Shown here: in pieces, positions 8,695 through 16,686 of the stretch
Layout: every line of letters begins with the position of its first letter
How positions within the stretch are numbered: the first letter of the stretch is position 1
Assembly (NCBI RefSeq): GCF_001434395.1
Contig: NZ_AZFS01000066.1
Location: 28,871-92,870 of the forward strand
DNA: 64,000 nucleotides
DNA from: Levilactobacillus hammesii DSM 16381
GTDB lineage: Bacteria; Bacillota; Bacilli; Lactobacillales; Lactobacillaceae
Reading direction: 5' to 3'
Notes under the pieces: generated by a model
Databases searched by the model: none
What the model saw: only the letters and a program-made list of their open reading frames with translations
What the model was told of the DNA's origin: nothing
Position numbers and translations under genes: made by a program

Positions 8695-11112
8695 CTACAT
8701 GAAGTTCATGGGTTCAGAATCGATGGTCACCGAGAGACCGTGACGAGCTGGCACCTGGGCCGCTTGACGAATCTGTTCCAGCACCGGTCGCAACTGAGGT
8801 TCTTGCTTATACTTAATCACCACTTGATAGTAGTACTTCCGCTTAACCCGCGCAATCGCCTTGGGCGTGGGACCTAGGATGATAGCATCCTTGCTGAGCC
8901 CCTGTTTGAGGGCCGCCACAATCTGAAACATGGCCTTTGCCGCCACGGCTTCTTCCTCATGACTGGCCGTCAACTGAACCGCAAAGTAATACGGTGGATA
9001 ATTTCCCTGATGGCGCATGTGCATTTCCGTTACGAAGAAACGCTCGTAGTCTTGGCTCTGCGCCAGCTGAATAGCGTAGTGATCGGGATTAAAGGTCTGA
9101 ATGTAGACCTCTCCGGGCTTGGTTGCCCGACCGGCCCGGCCACTGACCTGTGTCAACAGTTGGAAAGTCCGCTCGCTGGCTCGAAAATCGGGTAAGCCCA
9201 ACGCCGTATCGGCATTTAAGACGCCGACCAGCGTCACATTAGGGAAGTCCAAGCCCTTGGCAATCATCTGTGTTCCCAGCAGGATATCGGCCTTGTGCTC
9301 GCCAAATTGTCGGAGAATCCGTTCGTGGGCACCCTTTCGCCGGGTAGAGTCCACGTCCATCCGCAAAATTTTAGCGGTTGGCAGTAACTTTTCCAAAGCC
9401 TGTTGAACCTTCTGTGTCCCCGTGCCGTAGTAGCGAATCTTCTTGCTATGGCAGTTGGGACACACGTGGGGAATGGCTTCCTCATGCCCGCAGTAGTGGC
9501 ATTTCATACTGTGCGTGTCCATGTGCAACGTCAGTGAGATATCACAGTTGGGACACTTCAGAACGAAACCACAGTCCCGACACATGACAAATGACGAATA
9601 ACCCCGGCGGTTCAACATCAGCACAATCTGTTCATGGCGGTCCAATCGTTCCTGAATGGCCGTCATGAGGGGCTCGGAGAAGTCGCTATCTCCCTGCTGC
9701 TTCAACTGCTCACGCATATCGACAATGTGAACGGTCGGCATGGGTTGTGCCTTGGCCCGTTTTGAAAGCACCAAACGGGTGTACAGTCCCTTGGCCGCCC
9801 GGGCCCGCGTCTCTAGTGACGGTGTGGCACTCCCCAAAACGACCGGACAATGATGGTACTGACCACGCCAAAGCGCGACGTCTCTAGCGTGATACCGTGG
9901 ATTCTCATCCTGTTTATAACTACTTTCATGTTCCTCATCCATAATGATGATCCCGAGGTTCTCAACCGGCGCAAAGACGGCAGAACGGGCCCCAACGACC
10001 ACTGTGGCCTCACCACGGTCGATGCGGCGCCATTCATCGTACTGTTCCCCCTTGGATAGCCCACTGTGGAGGACTGCCACCCGCTGGCCGAACCGGGCCT
10101 TGACCCGGTTGACCATTTGCGGTGTGAGGGCAATTTCAGGCACCAGCATCAACGCCGTTCGTCCCTGTTGCAGGGCCTGCGCAATGCTTTGGAGGTAAAC
10201 CTCGGTCTTGCCACTCCCGGTAACACCCTCGACTAGAAAGTTTTTGGACTGTTGGCCGTCAATGGCCTGGGTGATCCGGTCCACGGCGACCTGTTGTTCC
10301 GGATTCAGCTTCAAAGCTCGAGTTGGCGTGACCGGTTGGTGGAAGGGATCGCGATAGACTTCGAGTGTACTCTTAGTCAGCCACCCTTTATCTGCGGCCG
10401 TGGCAATGACTGCGGGCGTGACCCCGGCCTTTTTCGCCACAGCAGCCTGGGCAACGACCTTATCCGCGGGCATCTGGGCCAAATAGACCAATAGTTCCGC
10501 TTGCTTGGGCGCGCGCTTAGCCACCTTGTCGGCAATCTCTTGGAGCTTAGCCGGTGTCAGTGCTGGTGCAATCCCAGTGGTCGTCTTGGCGGCCGCCTTA
10601 TCCTTGACCTCATAGACGACCTCGACTTTACCGGCGCGTTGTAATTTCAACAAGCCGGCAACCGTGGCATCGTCAAGCTTGGTGGCATCGAAGTCGCGTG
10701 GGGCGCCTTCTGGAAAATACGTGGCCATTTCTGCCGGAGTCAGGGTGGTGGTCGGTTGTACCTGCCGTTTCGGTTGGGTCTTCAGCAGATTAGGTAGCAT
10801 CGTCTGAATACAAGTGATGCGAAAGGCATAGGTCGTGGTCGCCAGCCAATCGGCCAACTGACGTAACTCCGTGTTTAGAACGGGCGCGAGGTCGAGCACG
10901 GTCTCAATTGGCTTTAGTTTGCCATCAAAACTGGTGACGTCGCTCAACCCCACGACCACACCAGAGACTAGGCGGTGACCACGGCCAAACGGCACGATCA
11001 CGCGCATCCCCACCTGTACCTGATGCTCCAATTCGGTCGGAATCGCGTAGGAATACGGATCATTCGTCTGCATGGTTGGAACATCCACTAAAATTTGGCC
11101 AATCTGGGCCAT
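8695..11112 (-). CDS. priA: Primosomal protein N' (replication restart helicase)
   Basis: PriA recognises stalled forks and reloads the replisome. I chose ATG at 11112 because GAGGTG lies six bases upstream; a GTG three codons earlier has no site. The 805 aa contain an N-terminal 3'-DNA-binding domain (QTNDPYSYAIP), Walker A GVTGSGKTEVYLQ, DEEH box, an eight-cysteine zinc module (CRDCGFVLKCPNC then CHYCGHEEAIPHVCPNC) and helicase motifs ending in QVSGRAGR. Full length and intact. It follows coaBC by 10 bases. Confidence 0.96.
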   Translation of the reverse strand: MAQIGQILVDVPTMQTNDPYSYAIPTELEHQVQVGMRVIVPFGRGHRLVSGVVVGLSDVTSFDGKLKPIETVLDLAPVLNTELRQLADWLATTTYAFRITCIQTMLPNLLKTQPKRQVQPTTTLTPAEMATYFPEGAPRDFDATKLDDATVAGLLKLQRAGKVEVVYEVKDKAAAKTTTGIAPALTPAKLQEIADKVAKRAPKQAELLVYLAQMPADKVVAQAAVAKKAGVTPAVIATAADKGWLTKSTLEVYRDPFHQPVTPTRALKLNPEQQVAVDRITQAIDGQQSKNFLVEGVTGSGKTEVYLQSIAQALQQGRTALMLVPEIALTPQMVNRVKARFGQRVAVLHSGLSKGEQYDEWRRIDRGEATVVVGARSAVFAPVENLGIIIMDEEHESSYKQDENPRYHARDVALWRGQYHHCPVVLGSATPSLETRARAAKGLYTRLVLSKRAKAQPMPTVHIVDMREQLKQQGDSDFSEPLMTAIQERLDRHEQIVLMLNRRGYSSFVMCRDCGFVLKCPNCDISLTLHMDTHSMKCHYCGHEEAIPHVCPNCHSKKIRYYGTGTQKVQQALEKLLPTAKILRMDVDSTRRKGAHERILRQFGEHKADILLGTQMIAKGLDFPNVTLVGVLNADTALGLPDFRASERTFQLLTQVSGRAGRATKPGEVYIQTFNPDHYAIQLAQSQDYERFFVTEMHMRHQGNYPPYYFAVQLTASHEEEAVAAKAMFQIVAALKQGLSKDAIILGPTPKAIARVKRKYYYQVVIKYKQEPQLRPVLEQIRQAAQVPARHGLSVTIDSEPMNFM

Positions 11113-11122
11113 GGTTGTCACC

Positions 11123-12334
11123 TCATTTCGTTGCTAAAATTGCCGCAAGCTTGGCGACCAGTGCCGTCGCAATCAGCGGTTTACTGGTCTTAGGCGTCTG
11201 ATCGCTAGTCCCATCCGCTTGGATAAACGTGACCTGGTTGTCATCGCTATTAAAGCCGATGTCGGCGCGGGAAACGTCGTTAGCGGCCAGGAGGTCTAAC
11301 GACTTACTGTCGAGCTTGTGTTGGGCGTTAGCGAGTAAATTCTGTGTCTCCGCCGCAAAGCCCACCGTCACCTGATCCGCACGCTTGATTTTGGCGACTT
11401 CGGCCAGGATGTCCGGTGTCTTTTTCAATTTTAAAATTAATTCATCATTATCTTTAGTTTTCTTGATCTTCTGATCGGCTGTCGTCAGGGGCTGGAAATC
11501 GGCCACGGCAGCGGCCATCACGAGTGCATCCGCCTCGGGAAAACGTGTTAAGACCGCGTTCGCCAAGTCCGTTGTGCTTTGGATAGGCACTACCGTAACG
11601 CCAGCGGGTGGCGTCAACCGTGTCGGTGCCGTGATCAGCGTCACGTTGGCTCCCGCTTGTTGAGCGGCCGCGGCTACCGCGTACCCCATTTTACCGGAGG
11701 AGTCGTTGGTTAAGAAACGTACGGGATCGAGACGTTCACGCGTCCCGCCAGCCGTAACTATGACCGACTTGCCTAGTAATGTCTGGGGCGTAAAAAGAAC
11801 TAACTGACTGATTTGCCGGACGATTTCGGTGGGTTCCAGGAAACGTCCCGTACCGGAATATCCTTCGGCCAAGGCCCCAGTGGCGGGCATTAAGACGGTC
11901 ACCCCATCGTCAACGAGTTGTTGCCGATTGCGTTGCGTTGCGACGGCCTGCCACATGTGACTGTTCATGGCCGGCACCACGATCTTAGGTGCACTGGTCG
12001 CCAACCAAGTCGCACTGGCCACATCGTCAGCGAGGCCGTTAGCCAATTGGGCCATCAGATTAGCCGAGGCCGGCGCCGCAAGAGCAAGATCCGTCCAATC
12101 GGCCAGCTCAACATGCGCAATCTGACCATCATCGCGCCACCATGTCTCATCGGTGAGTACGGGTTGTTTCGTCAATGCCGCAAAGGTCGCGGGCGTCACA
12201 AACTTCGCCGCTGCACGGGTCAAAACGACTCGCACGGTTGCGCCAGCGCGTTGTAATTCACGGGCCAACGTGGCGGCCTTGTAGGCGGCCACACTACCAC
12301 TGATGGTTAACGTCACATGTTTTCCTTCAAACAT
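11123..12334 (-). CDS. coaBC: Bifunctional CoaBC (PPC synthetase/decarboxylase)
   Basis: CoaBC joins cysteine to 4'-phosphopantothenate (CoaB, C-terminal half) and decarboxylates the product (CoaC, flavoprotein half). ATG at 12334 follows CGGAGGG. The 403 aa show the CoaC half with SGSVAAYKA, catalytic His74 and PAMN (Asn124), and the CoaB half from about 185 (VTAGGTRERLDPVRFLTNDSSG, KIKK). One oddity: the flap position that is Cys158 in the E. coli protein aligns with Glu157 here (ALAEGYSGTGRF). His74 and Asn124 match E. coli His75 and Asn125 exactly, so the alignment is firm. Confidence 0.94.
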   Translation of the reverse strand: MFEGKHVTLTISGSVAAYKAATLARELQRAGATVRVVLTRAAAKFVTPATFAALTKQPVLTDETWWRDDGQIAHVELADWTDLALAAPASANLMAQLANGLADDVASATWLATSAPKIVVPAMNSHMWQAVATQRNRQQLVDDGVTVLMPATGALAEGYSGTGRFLEPTEIVRQISQLVLFTPQTLLGKSVIVTAGGTRERLDPVRFLTNDSSGKMGYAVAAAAQQAGANVTLITAPTRLTPPAGVTVVPIQSTTDLANAVLTRFPEADALVMAAAVADFQPLTTADQKIKKTKDNDELILKLKKTPDILAEVAKIKRADQVTVGFAAETQNLLANAQHKLDSKSLDLLAANDVSRADIGFNSDDNQVTFIQADGTSDQTPKTSKPLIATALVAKLAAILATK

Positions 12335-12438
12335 ACTTTCCCTCCGTTCGTGAGACAGCTCACGCTTAGAATTGTGTGGCTGGGAACCCCAGCTCACTTT
12401 AAGCATGAGCTGAGCCATCGGCACCACAACGTGTTGAT

Positions 12439-12470
12439 AAAAAAAGCCAGATTACCCAACGGCAACCTGG
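12439..12470 (-). terminator. Terminator downstream of rpoZ
   Basis: On the minus strand CCAGGTTGCC and GGTAATCTGG pair (two G-U) around a short loop and run into seven Ts. It lies between rpoZ and coaBC and may limit read-through from gmk-rpoZ. Confidence 0.7.
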
Positions 12471-12490
12471 TCTTTTCTGAAATGCCCGTG

Positions 12491-12706
12491 TTAGGCGTTC
12501 AAATCCTTTTCGTCCGGATCGATCATTAAAGCGCCGGCCGCAATCTCTTCGAGGGCCCGGCCAATCGTCTTTGGGGACTTGTAATCGGTCAAAAGTGGCT
12601 TGGCACCGGCGTCTAATTCGTGCGCCCGCTTGCTAGCCAACATAATTAAAGAATACCGTGAATCCACTTGTGCCAATAAATCATCAACTGAGGGATAAAG
12701 TAGCAT
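12491..12706 (-). CDS. rpoZ: RNA polymerase omega subunit
   Basis: Omega helps fold and assemble the beta' subunit of RNA polymerase. The 71 aa show the family core: a [28 protein letters not shown] stretch (written in part here as [18 protein letters not shown]), then the [15 protein letters not shown] helix. Its start lies three bases after the gmk stop, with GGAG inside the end of gmk. The gmk-rpoZ order is standard in Firmicutes. Confidence 0.95.
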   Translation of the reverse strand: MLLYPSVDDLLAQVDSRYSLIMLASKRAHELDAGAKPLLTDYKSPKTIGRALEEIAAGALMIDPDEKDLNA

Positions 12707-12709
12707 TAT

Positions 12710-13324
12710 TTATTCGTCTCCAATCATTTGTTCGTAATCCGGCATGACCCGGGTTACCCGTAACCGTTCACTGCGAATAATCATTTGAATCCGGTCAACC
12801 GCTTTGGCGACCTCATCGTTAACCACGGCGTAGTCGTAGTTGCGCATCATCTGAATTTCGCCGACGGCCTTCTTGATTCGTTTGTTAATGACGTCCATGG
12901 CGTCAGTGCCCCGACCAATCAAACGATGCTTCAATTCCATCAAGTCAGGTGGGGTTAAGAAGACAAACACAGCGTCGGGACAATTAGCCCGAACCTGCAT
13001 GGCCCCGTTGACTTCGATTTCCAAGAAAACATCCTTGCCTTGATCCAAGGTCTCATTAACATATTTTAACGGGGTGCCATAGTAGTTGTCAACATACTTG
13101 GCGTATTCCAGCATCTGTCCGGTCCGAATATTCTCCTCGAATTCCTCTTTGGAGACGAAGTAATAGTCGACACCATTCACTTCACCCTCACGCGGTTTCC
13201 GCGTCGTCATCGAGATGGAGTAGGAAAAGTCGGTCGCGCCGGTATCAAACAGTGCCTTACGCACCGTTCCCTTACCCACGCCGGATGGACCTGAAAGCAC
13301 AATGAGCATTCCACGTTTAGCCAT
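12710..13324 (-). CDS. gmk: Guanylate kinase
   Basis: Gmk phosphorylates GMP/dGMP with ATP and feeds GTP, dGTP and (p)ppGpp pools. The 204 aa carry the P-loop [10 protein letters not shown], the GMP-binding [33 protein letters not shown] and the lid-region [16 protein letters not shown]. Length is typical. It is the first gene of the long minus-strand block; an AAGGGA ribosome site lies upstream of the ATG. Confidence 0.96.
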   Translation of the reverse strand: MAKRGMLIVLSGPSGVGKGTVRKALFDTGATDFSYSISMTTRKPREGEVNGVDYYFVSKEEFEENIRTGQMLEYAKYVDNYYGTPLKYVNETLDQGKDVFLEIEVNGAMQVRANCPDAVFVFLTPPDLMELKHRLIGRGTDAMDVINKRIKKAVGEIQMMRNYDYAVVNDEVAKAVDRIQMIIRSERLRVTRVMPDYEQMIGDE

Positions 13325-13641
13325 CGTTTAAAAATCCCTTCACTTAAAAATTTAATTATGACACCGTTACCCATAGGCACCGTGTCGTTTAAAGCCAAAC
13401 ATCTTTGACTTCAGCTATAATCTATAGGTTACTATATTACCACTATTTAGGAAGAAATACTGCTTTTAACGCTGAAAACGTGGAAAAAATCGCCGACGCC
13501 CGTGCTATTACCCCTACCAGCCACCAGTCCGAGCTGAGTGGTCGCCCATAACTATTTTTATTTAAGGGGCGTTAACGCCTACCGTCATTAGTGTTCACCC
13601 ACTTAAACATTAAGATAATCACCCACGATGAGAAAAAAGAC
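13325..13641. other. Gap between divergent gmk and the plus-strand small gene
   Basis: No gene is supported. The first half should hold the gmk promoter on the minus strand; TATAGT near 13430 is a possible -10, without a convincing -35. A GGGGCGTTAACGCC palindrome lies at about 13565-13578. Confidence 0.35.
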
Positions 13642-13691
13642 TTGCAATATCAAACACGTGTTCGTATAATGAAAATACAAACAAACGTTCG
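13642..13691 (+). promoter_or_regulatory. Promoter with two LexA-like (SOS) boxes
   Basis: TTGCAA (13642-13647), a 17-base spacer and TATAAT (13665-13670) form a near-consensus sigma-A promoter. Two direct copies of CAAAC-N4-GTTCG lie at 13651-13664 and 13678-13691, inside the spacer and just after the -10. Each differs by one base from the Firmicutes LexA/DinR pattern CGAAC-N4-GTTCG. The placement would block polymerase, so SOS control is a strong inference. Confidence 0.72.
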
Positions 13692-13702
13692 AGGTGATCA
13701 GC

Positions 13703-14032
13703 ATGCAAAACTTAATTACAAATGGTACAACTGCCCTGTCTGATCGGGTAGCGACGGCGTACAAAGAACTCTTTAGTGACTTGCCTGTCATCAACGGCCA
13801 AGTCGTTTATCCCCAGATGCCCGACTTCCAGCTCACCTACTTCATTCAACAGGCCCTTGATCGGCACTACTTAGTTCGGCTTCAATTCAAAGCAGCGATA
13901 GACGTTGCCCCGGCAACCGTCATTGGCACATTGAAGGAAGACGCCGCTGGTCACCTCATTTTAAAGCAGAGTCACGCGTTAACCACCATTGTCAGTCGTG
14001 GTCTCTTACGTTCGGTTCAACGCGCCCGTTAA
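13703..14032 (+). CDS. Small protein of unknown function, probably SOS-induced
   Basis: I do not recognise the family. ATG at 13703 is chosen because GAGGTG ends six bases before it; a GTG three codons upstream lies inside that site. The 109-aa product is soluble, with no signal or membrane segment. The N-terminal half is helical (TALSDRVATAYKELF) and the C-terminal half looks like a beta barrel (HYLVRLQFKAA, ATVIGTLKED). The end is basic (GLLRSVQRAR). It is a single-gene unit with its own promoter and terminator. The two LexA-like boxes in the promoter suggest a role in the DNA-damage response; a loose resemblance to YolD-type SOS proteins is possible but not shown. Confidence 0.8.
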   Translation: MQNLITNGTTALSDRVATAYKELFSDLPVINGQVVYPQMPDFQLTYFIQQALDRHYLVRLQFKAAIDVAPATVIGTLKEDAAGHLILKQSHALTTIVSRGLLRSVQRAR

Positions 14033-14040
14033 ACTCACAA

Positions 14041-14076
14041 GGTCTCTCCGAGACGTCACTTCAGGGAGACCTTTTT
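14041..14076 (+). terminator. Terminator of the small SOS-type gene
   Basis: GGTCTCTCC (14041-14049) pairs with GGGAGACC (14064-14071), followed by TTTTTCTTT. It directly follows the stop codon and leaves a monocistronic unit. Confidence 0.85.
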
Positions 14077-14078
14077 CT

Positions 14079-14540
14079 TTACTTAGAGAAGACCACGGCC
14101 GCGTTCTTCACACGGTGGAAATATAACGGATAACCGTTGAGGTCCTTCCCATGACGATACTCTTTGAGCGTCAGGGTGCCATTTTTTACCTTAATGAGGA
14201 ATTTTCCCTGCTTGGTGGTAAGGGTCTGGTAGCCTTGCGCCGTCTTTTTCCGTTGCCAAGTGGCCGTCCCCGCCTTCACCGTGCGACCAATCTTGTAGGT
14301 CTGTTGGTCGACCGGATGCCACTTCTGCTTGGCATAATAACCACCACCAAAAATAAAGGCCGTTTTTGTTATCTTCACACGATATTGCAGATCCTGATAC
14401 TGAAACCAACTGCCACGATAGGCTTTAGGCGTGGTTTCAACAGTGGCAATCGCCTCAACAGTCTGCGGCCGAACATTAGCTACCCCTACCGAAACACCTA
14501 GAGTAGCCACGGCTAACCCCAAAAATAATTCCACTTTCAT
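14079..14540 (-). CDS. Small exported protein of unknown function
   Basis: The 153-aa product starts with a hydrophobic signal-like segment (LFLGLAVATLGVSVGVANV, about residues 4-22) and is otherwise basic and rich in aromatic residues (YRGSWFQYQDLQYRVKITKTAFIF). Many small secreted lactobacillus proteins of unknown role share this layout: a signal peptide, then a beta-rich domain with a GxWF/Y start. A GGGGG site precedes the ATG. It converges on the plus-strand gene before it. No catalytic motif is visible, so I give no function. Confidence 0.75.
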   Translation of the reverse strand: MKVELFLGLAVATLGVSVGVANVRPQTVEAIATVETTPKAYRGSWFQYQDLQYRVKITKTAFIFGGGYYAKQKWHPVDQQTYKIGRTVKAGTATWQRKKTAQGYQTLTTKQGKFLIKVKNGTLTLKEYRHGKDLNGYPLYFHRVKNAAVVFSK

Positions 14541-14691
14541 TTTAACAACCCCCAGATTATTGCTTTACACAACTGATTATACGATGATCGGTTAGCCATC
14601 ACTATTAAAAGACTTCCTAATCCTGGGTATCGCTGAATTAGACGGGCGACTTGATTTGTTCAGTTAACTTGCCAAACGAATAGCAAGACAA

Positions 14692-14733
14692 AACTGGCAC
14701 CACTCAATAGAAATTTGAGCGATGCCAGCTTTT
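14692..14733 (-). terminator. Terminator downstream of the adhesin
   Basis: On the minus strand GCTGGCATCGCTCA pairs imperfectly with TGAGTGGTGCCAG and runs into TTTTGTCTT. The opposite strand also has a T run, so it may act both ways. Confidence 0.65.
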
Positions 14734-14738
14734 TTCAG

Positions 14739-16520
14739 TTAATGGGTCGTATGCGTTTGCCGCCAACGCCAGCCGGCGACACTGAGGCCTAAAATCAGGA
14801 ACCCAATCAGCATGGCTAACGCGCTGCGCTGACCACTGGTCCGTGGCAGGTAGCTGTTGGGATTAGTCTGCCGTTTAGCCGCCTGAGACGCACCATTAGC
14901 CGTCGTTCCCGCGGCATTGCCACCATTGTGCGGTGATGGTGTTGTGCTAGAGCTGTTGGAACCCGTAGCTGCCACAATTCCGTGTTTGGTTTTGGTGGTT
15001 GAGGTGCTGCTGGAACTGGTCTTGGTCGAGCTCGTTTTAGTCGAACTTGTCTTGCTACTGGAGCCACTAGAATCACTAGTCTTGTCAGAAGTCTCTGACG
15101 TGCTGGTACTTCCAGAACTGTTTGAATTACTAGAGTTGGTAGATTCATTAGAGCTACTACCGCCGCTAGAATTACCAGAACTGCTAGAATTACTTGAACT
15201 GTTGGTACTGCTGGAACTACTTGAACTACTTGAACTCTCTAGTTTGTCACTCGCACTAACTCTTAAGTCATCTGGACCATCATTCTCCGTAATTATTGCC
15301 TTATATGGCGTTGGATCCACTGCATAGCCTGTAGGAGCAGAATTCTCCACATAAGTGTAGTTTCCGGGTATCATGTTTGCCCAAAATATTTGACCATTGT
15401 CATCAGTTGTCCCCTGATATTCAGTTCCATTTGAACTTGTTAGTGTATAGGTTGCGCCTTTAAGGGGAATACCATTAACACCTGTCTTAGTTAAAACAAT
15501 CGTACGACGATAGTCTCCCTGATAATCACCGAAGCCACCCCAAAAAGAGTTTTTAATGACCTTGGCCGGATTATCCGCTGCTCCTGTTCCATTTCCGGTT
15601 CCCTCATCACCAGTTGTCGGATTCGTACTTACCATAGAAACACCGTTGTTTAAAGCGCCACCCGATCCCGATAAACTATTAGCAACGGTTGACGTGTACC
15701 AAATTGTGATTTCTTTAGAATCTATATTTGGAAACTCAAAAGTGATGACCTTACCACTCGAATCTACGGACACTTTAGGCATATATTTTGCAGCATCTGT
15801 ATCCGATTCTTGGGTACCATCTGGATCGGTTACTTGCAGAATGGTAATTTTATCTTTAGCTGGGTCATACGTTTGAAACTCTCCTAAAGTATCTGTGAGT
15901 GTAACTTTACCCAAGTCTTGATGTAAAGAATTGAAGTCAATGTCCCAAGTCATCTGAGTTGGAATCCCATTACTTCCTCGAGATTCTTGAACCCATCCAT
16001 TTTTCGAAATAACAGTACTACCGGAAGTCGTATTTTCAGCAGTTCCACCTGAATAAAACGACACCGTTCCGTGTCTGTTGTGGTTTTCCTTGAGATCCTT
16101 TGTAAACTCAATATGAGCCTTTGCAGCAGCTCCATCTTTACCACCTTTATCAACAACTAGCCAACCGATCTCTTCGTTCGTTGAGAGATCCTGAATAGCC
16201 AGTGGAGAGGCAATGTTTGGCGTGCTACCCGTAGGCAATGTGACCGTCGCTGTGTCACCTTTATTGATTGTCACACCGTCTTTTATAGTCCAGTTATAAT
16301 GCAGGTAATAACTTTCACCGGATTCAAGAGAAGAATTAGACGGCATTGTTTTCCAATCGTTACCATCGCCGCTCGCGCTTAATTCAATAGCACTAGGACC
16401 ATCTACCCCCGTCATGGAGGACGTAACATCCGATGCACTTGCCTTTAGTTGCCCCCCACTCACCAAAACCAGCAACCCTATCAGCAAGCTAAAACCCAAT
16501 ATCCCAATCTTTCTCCACAT
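14739..16520 (-). CDS. Sortase-anchored Cna-type surface adhesin
   Basis: This is a predicted cell-wall protein of 593 aa. ATG at 16520 is chosen over a GTG three codons earlier, which sits on top of the AGAGGTG site. Order: signal peptide (GILGFSLLIGLLVLVSGG); a collagen-binding/SdrG-like adhesive region (about 30-330, with HGTVSFYSGG and MTWDIDFN); one Cna_B/SpaA prealbumin-like repeat (about 335-430, GIPLKGATYTL to NSAPTGYAV); a Ser/Thr-rich wall-spanning stalk with KTSST repeats; and LPRTSG, a hydrophobic helix and a basic tail. LPRTSG is a variant of LPXTG. The folded part is AT-richer than the neighbours, hinting at transfer. The ligand is unknown. Confidence 0.88.
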   Translation of the reverse strand: MWRKIGILGFSLLIGLLVLVSGGQLKASASDVTSSMTGVDGPSAIELSASGDGNDWKTMPSNSSLESGESYYLHYNWTIKDGVTINKGDTATVTLPTGSTPNIASPLAIQDLSTNEEIGWLVVDKGGKDGAAAKAHIEFTKDLKENHNRHGTVSFYSGGTAENTTSGSTVISKNGWVQESRGSNGIPTQMTWDIDFNSLHQDLGKVTLTDTLGEFQTYDPAKDKITILQVTDPDGTQESDTDAAKYMPKVSVDSSGKVITFEFPNIDSKEITIWYTSTVANSLSGSGGALNNGVSMVSTNPTTGDEGTGNGTGAADNPAKVIKNSFWGGFGDYQGDYRRTIVLTKTGVNGIPLKGATYTLTSSNGTEYQGTTDDNGQIFWANMIPGNYTYVENSAPTGYAVDPTPYKAIITENDGPDDLRVSASDKLESSSSSSSSSSTNSSSNSSSSGNSSGGSSSNESTNSSNSNSSGSTSTSETSDKTSDSSGSSSKTSSTKTSSTKTSSSSTSTTKTKHGIVAATGSNSSSTTPSPHNGGNAAGTTANGASQAAKRQTNPNSYLPRTSGQRSALAMLIGFLILGLSVAGWRWRQTHTTH

Positions 16521-16627
16521 GACACACACACCTCTACACCGTTTGTTTGATAAATCAATTATATATCAACTTTCAATTTAATTTAAGGGCAAATTTATAA
16601 CGGTATTAAACTAAACTATTTATAATA

Positions 16628-16662
16628 TTAAAAGACGTTATCAATCACTTGATAACGTCTTG
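16628..16662 (-). terminator. Terminator downstream of recN
   Basis: AAGACGTTATCA and TTGATAACGTCTT pair around a short loop; on the minus strand TTTT follows. It lies 25 bases past the recN stop. Confidence 0.8.
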
Positions 16663-16686
16663 CTTATACATTTATTCATTTTTACT

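Noticed and set aside
15001-15240. CRISPR-like or tandem DNA repeat in the adhesin gene
   Set aside because: The short repeats encode the Ser/Thr-rich stalk (KTSST, SSS runs) and are in frame.
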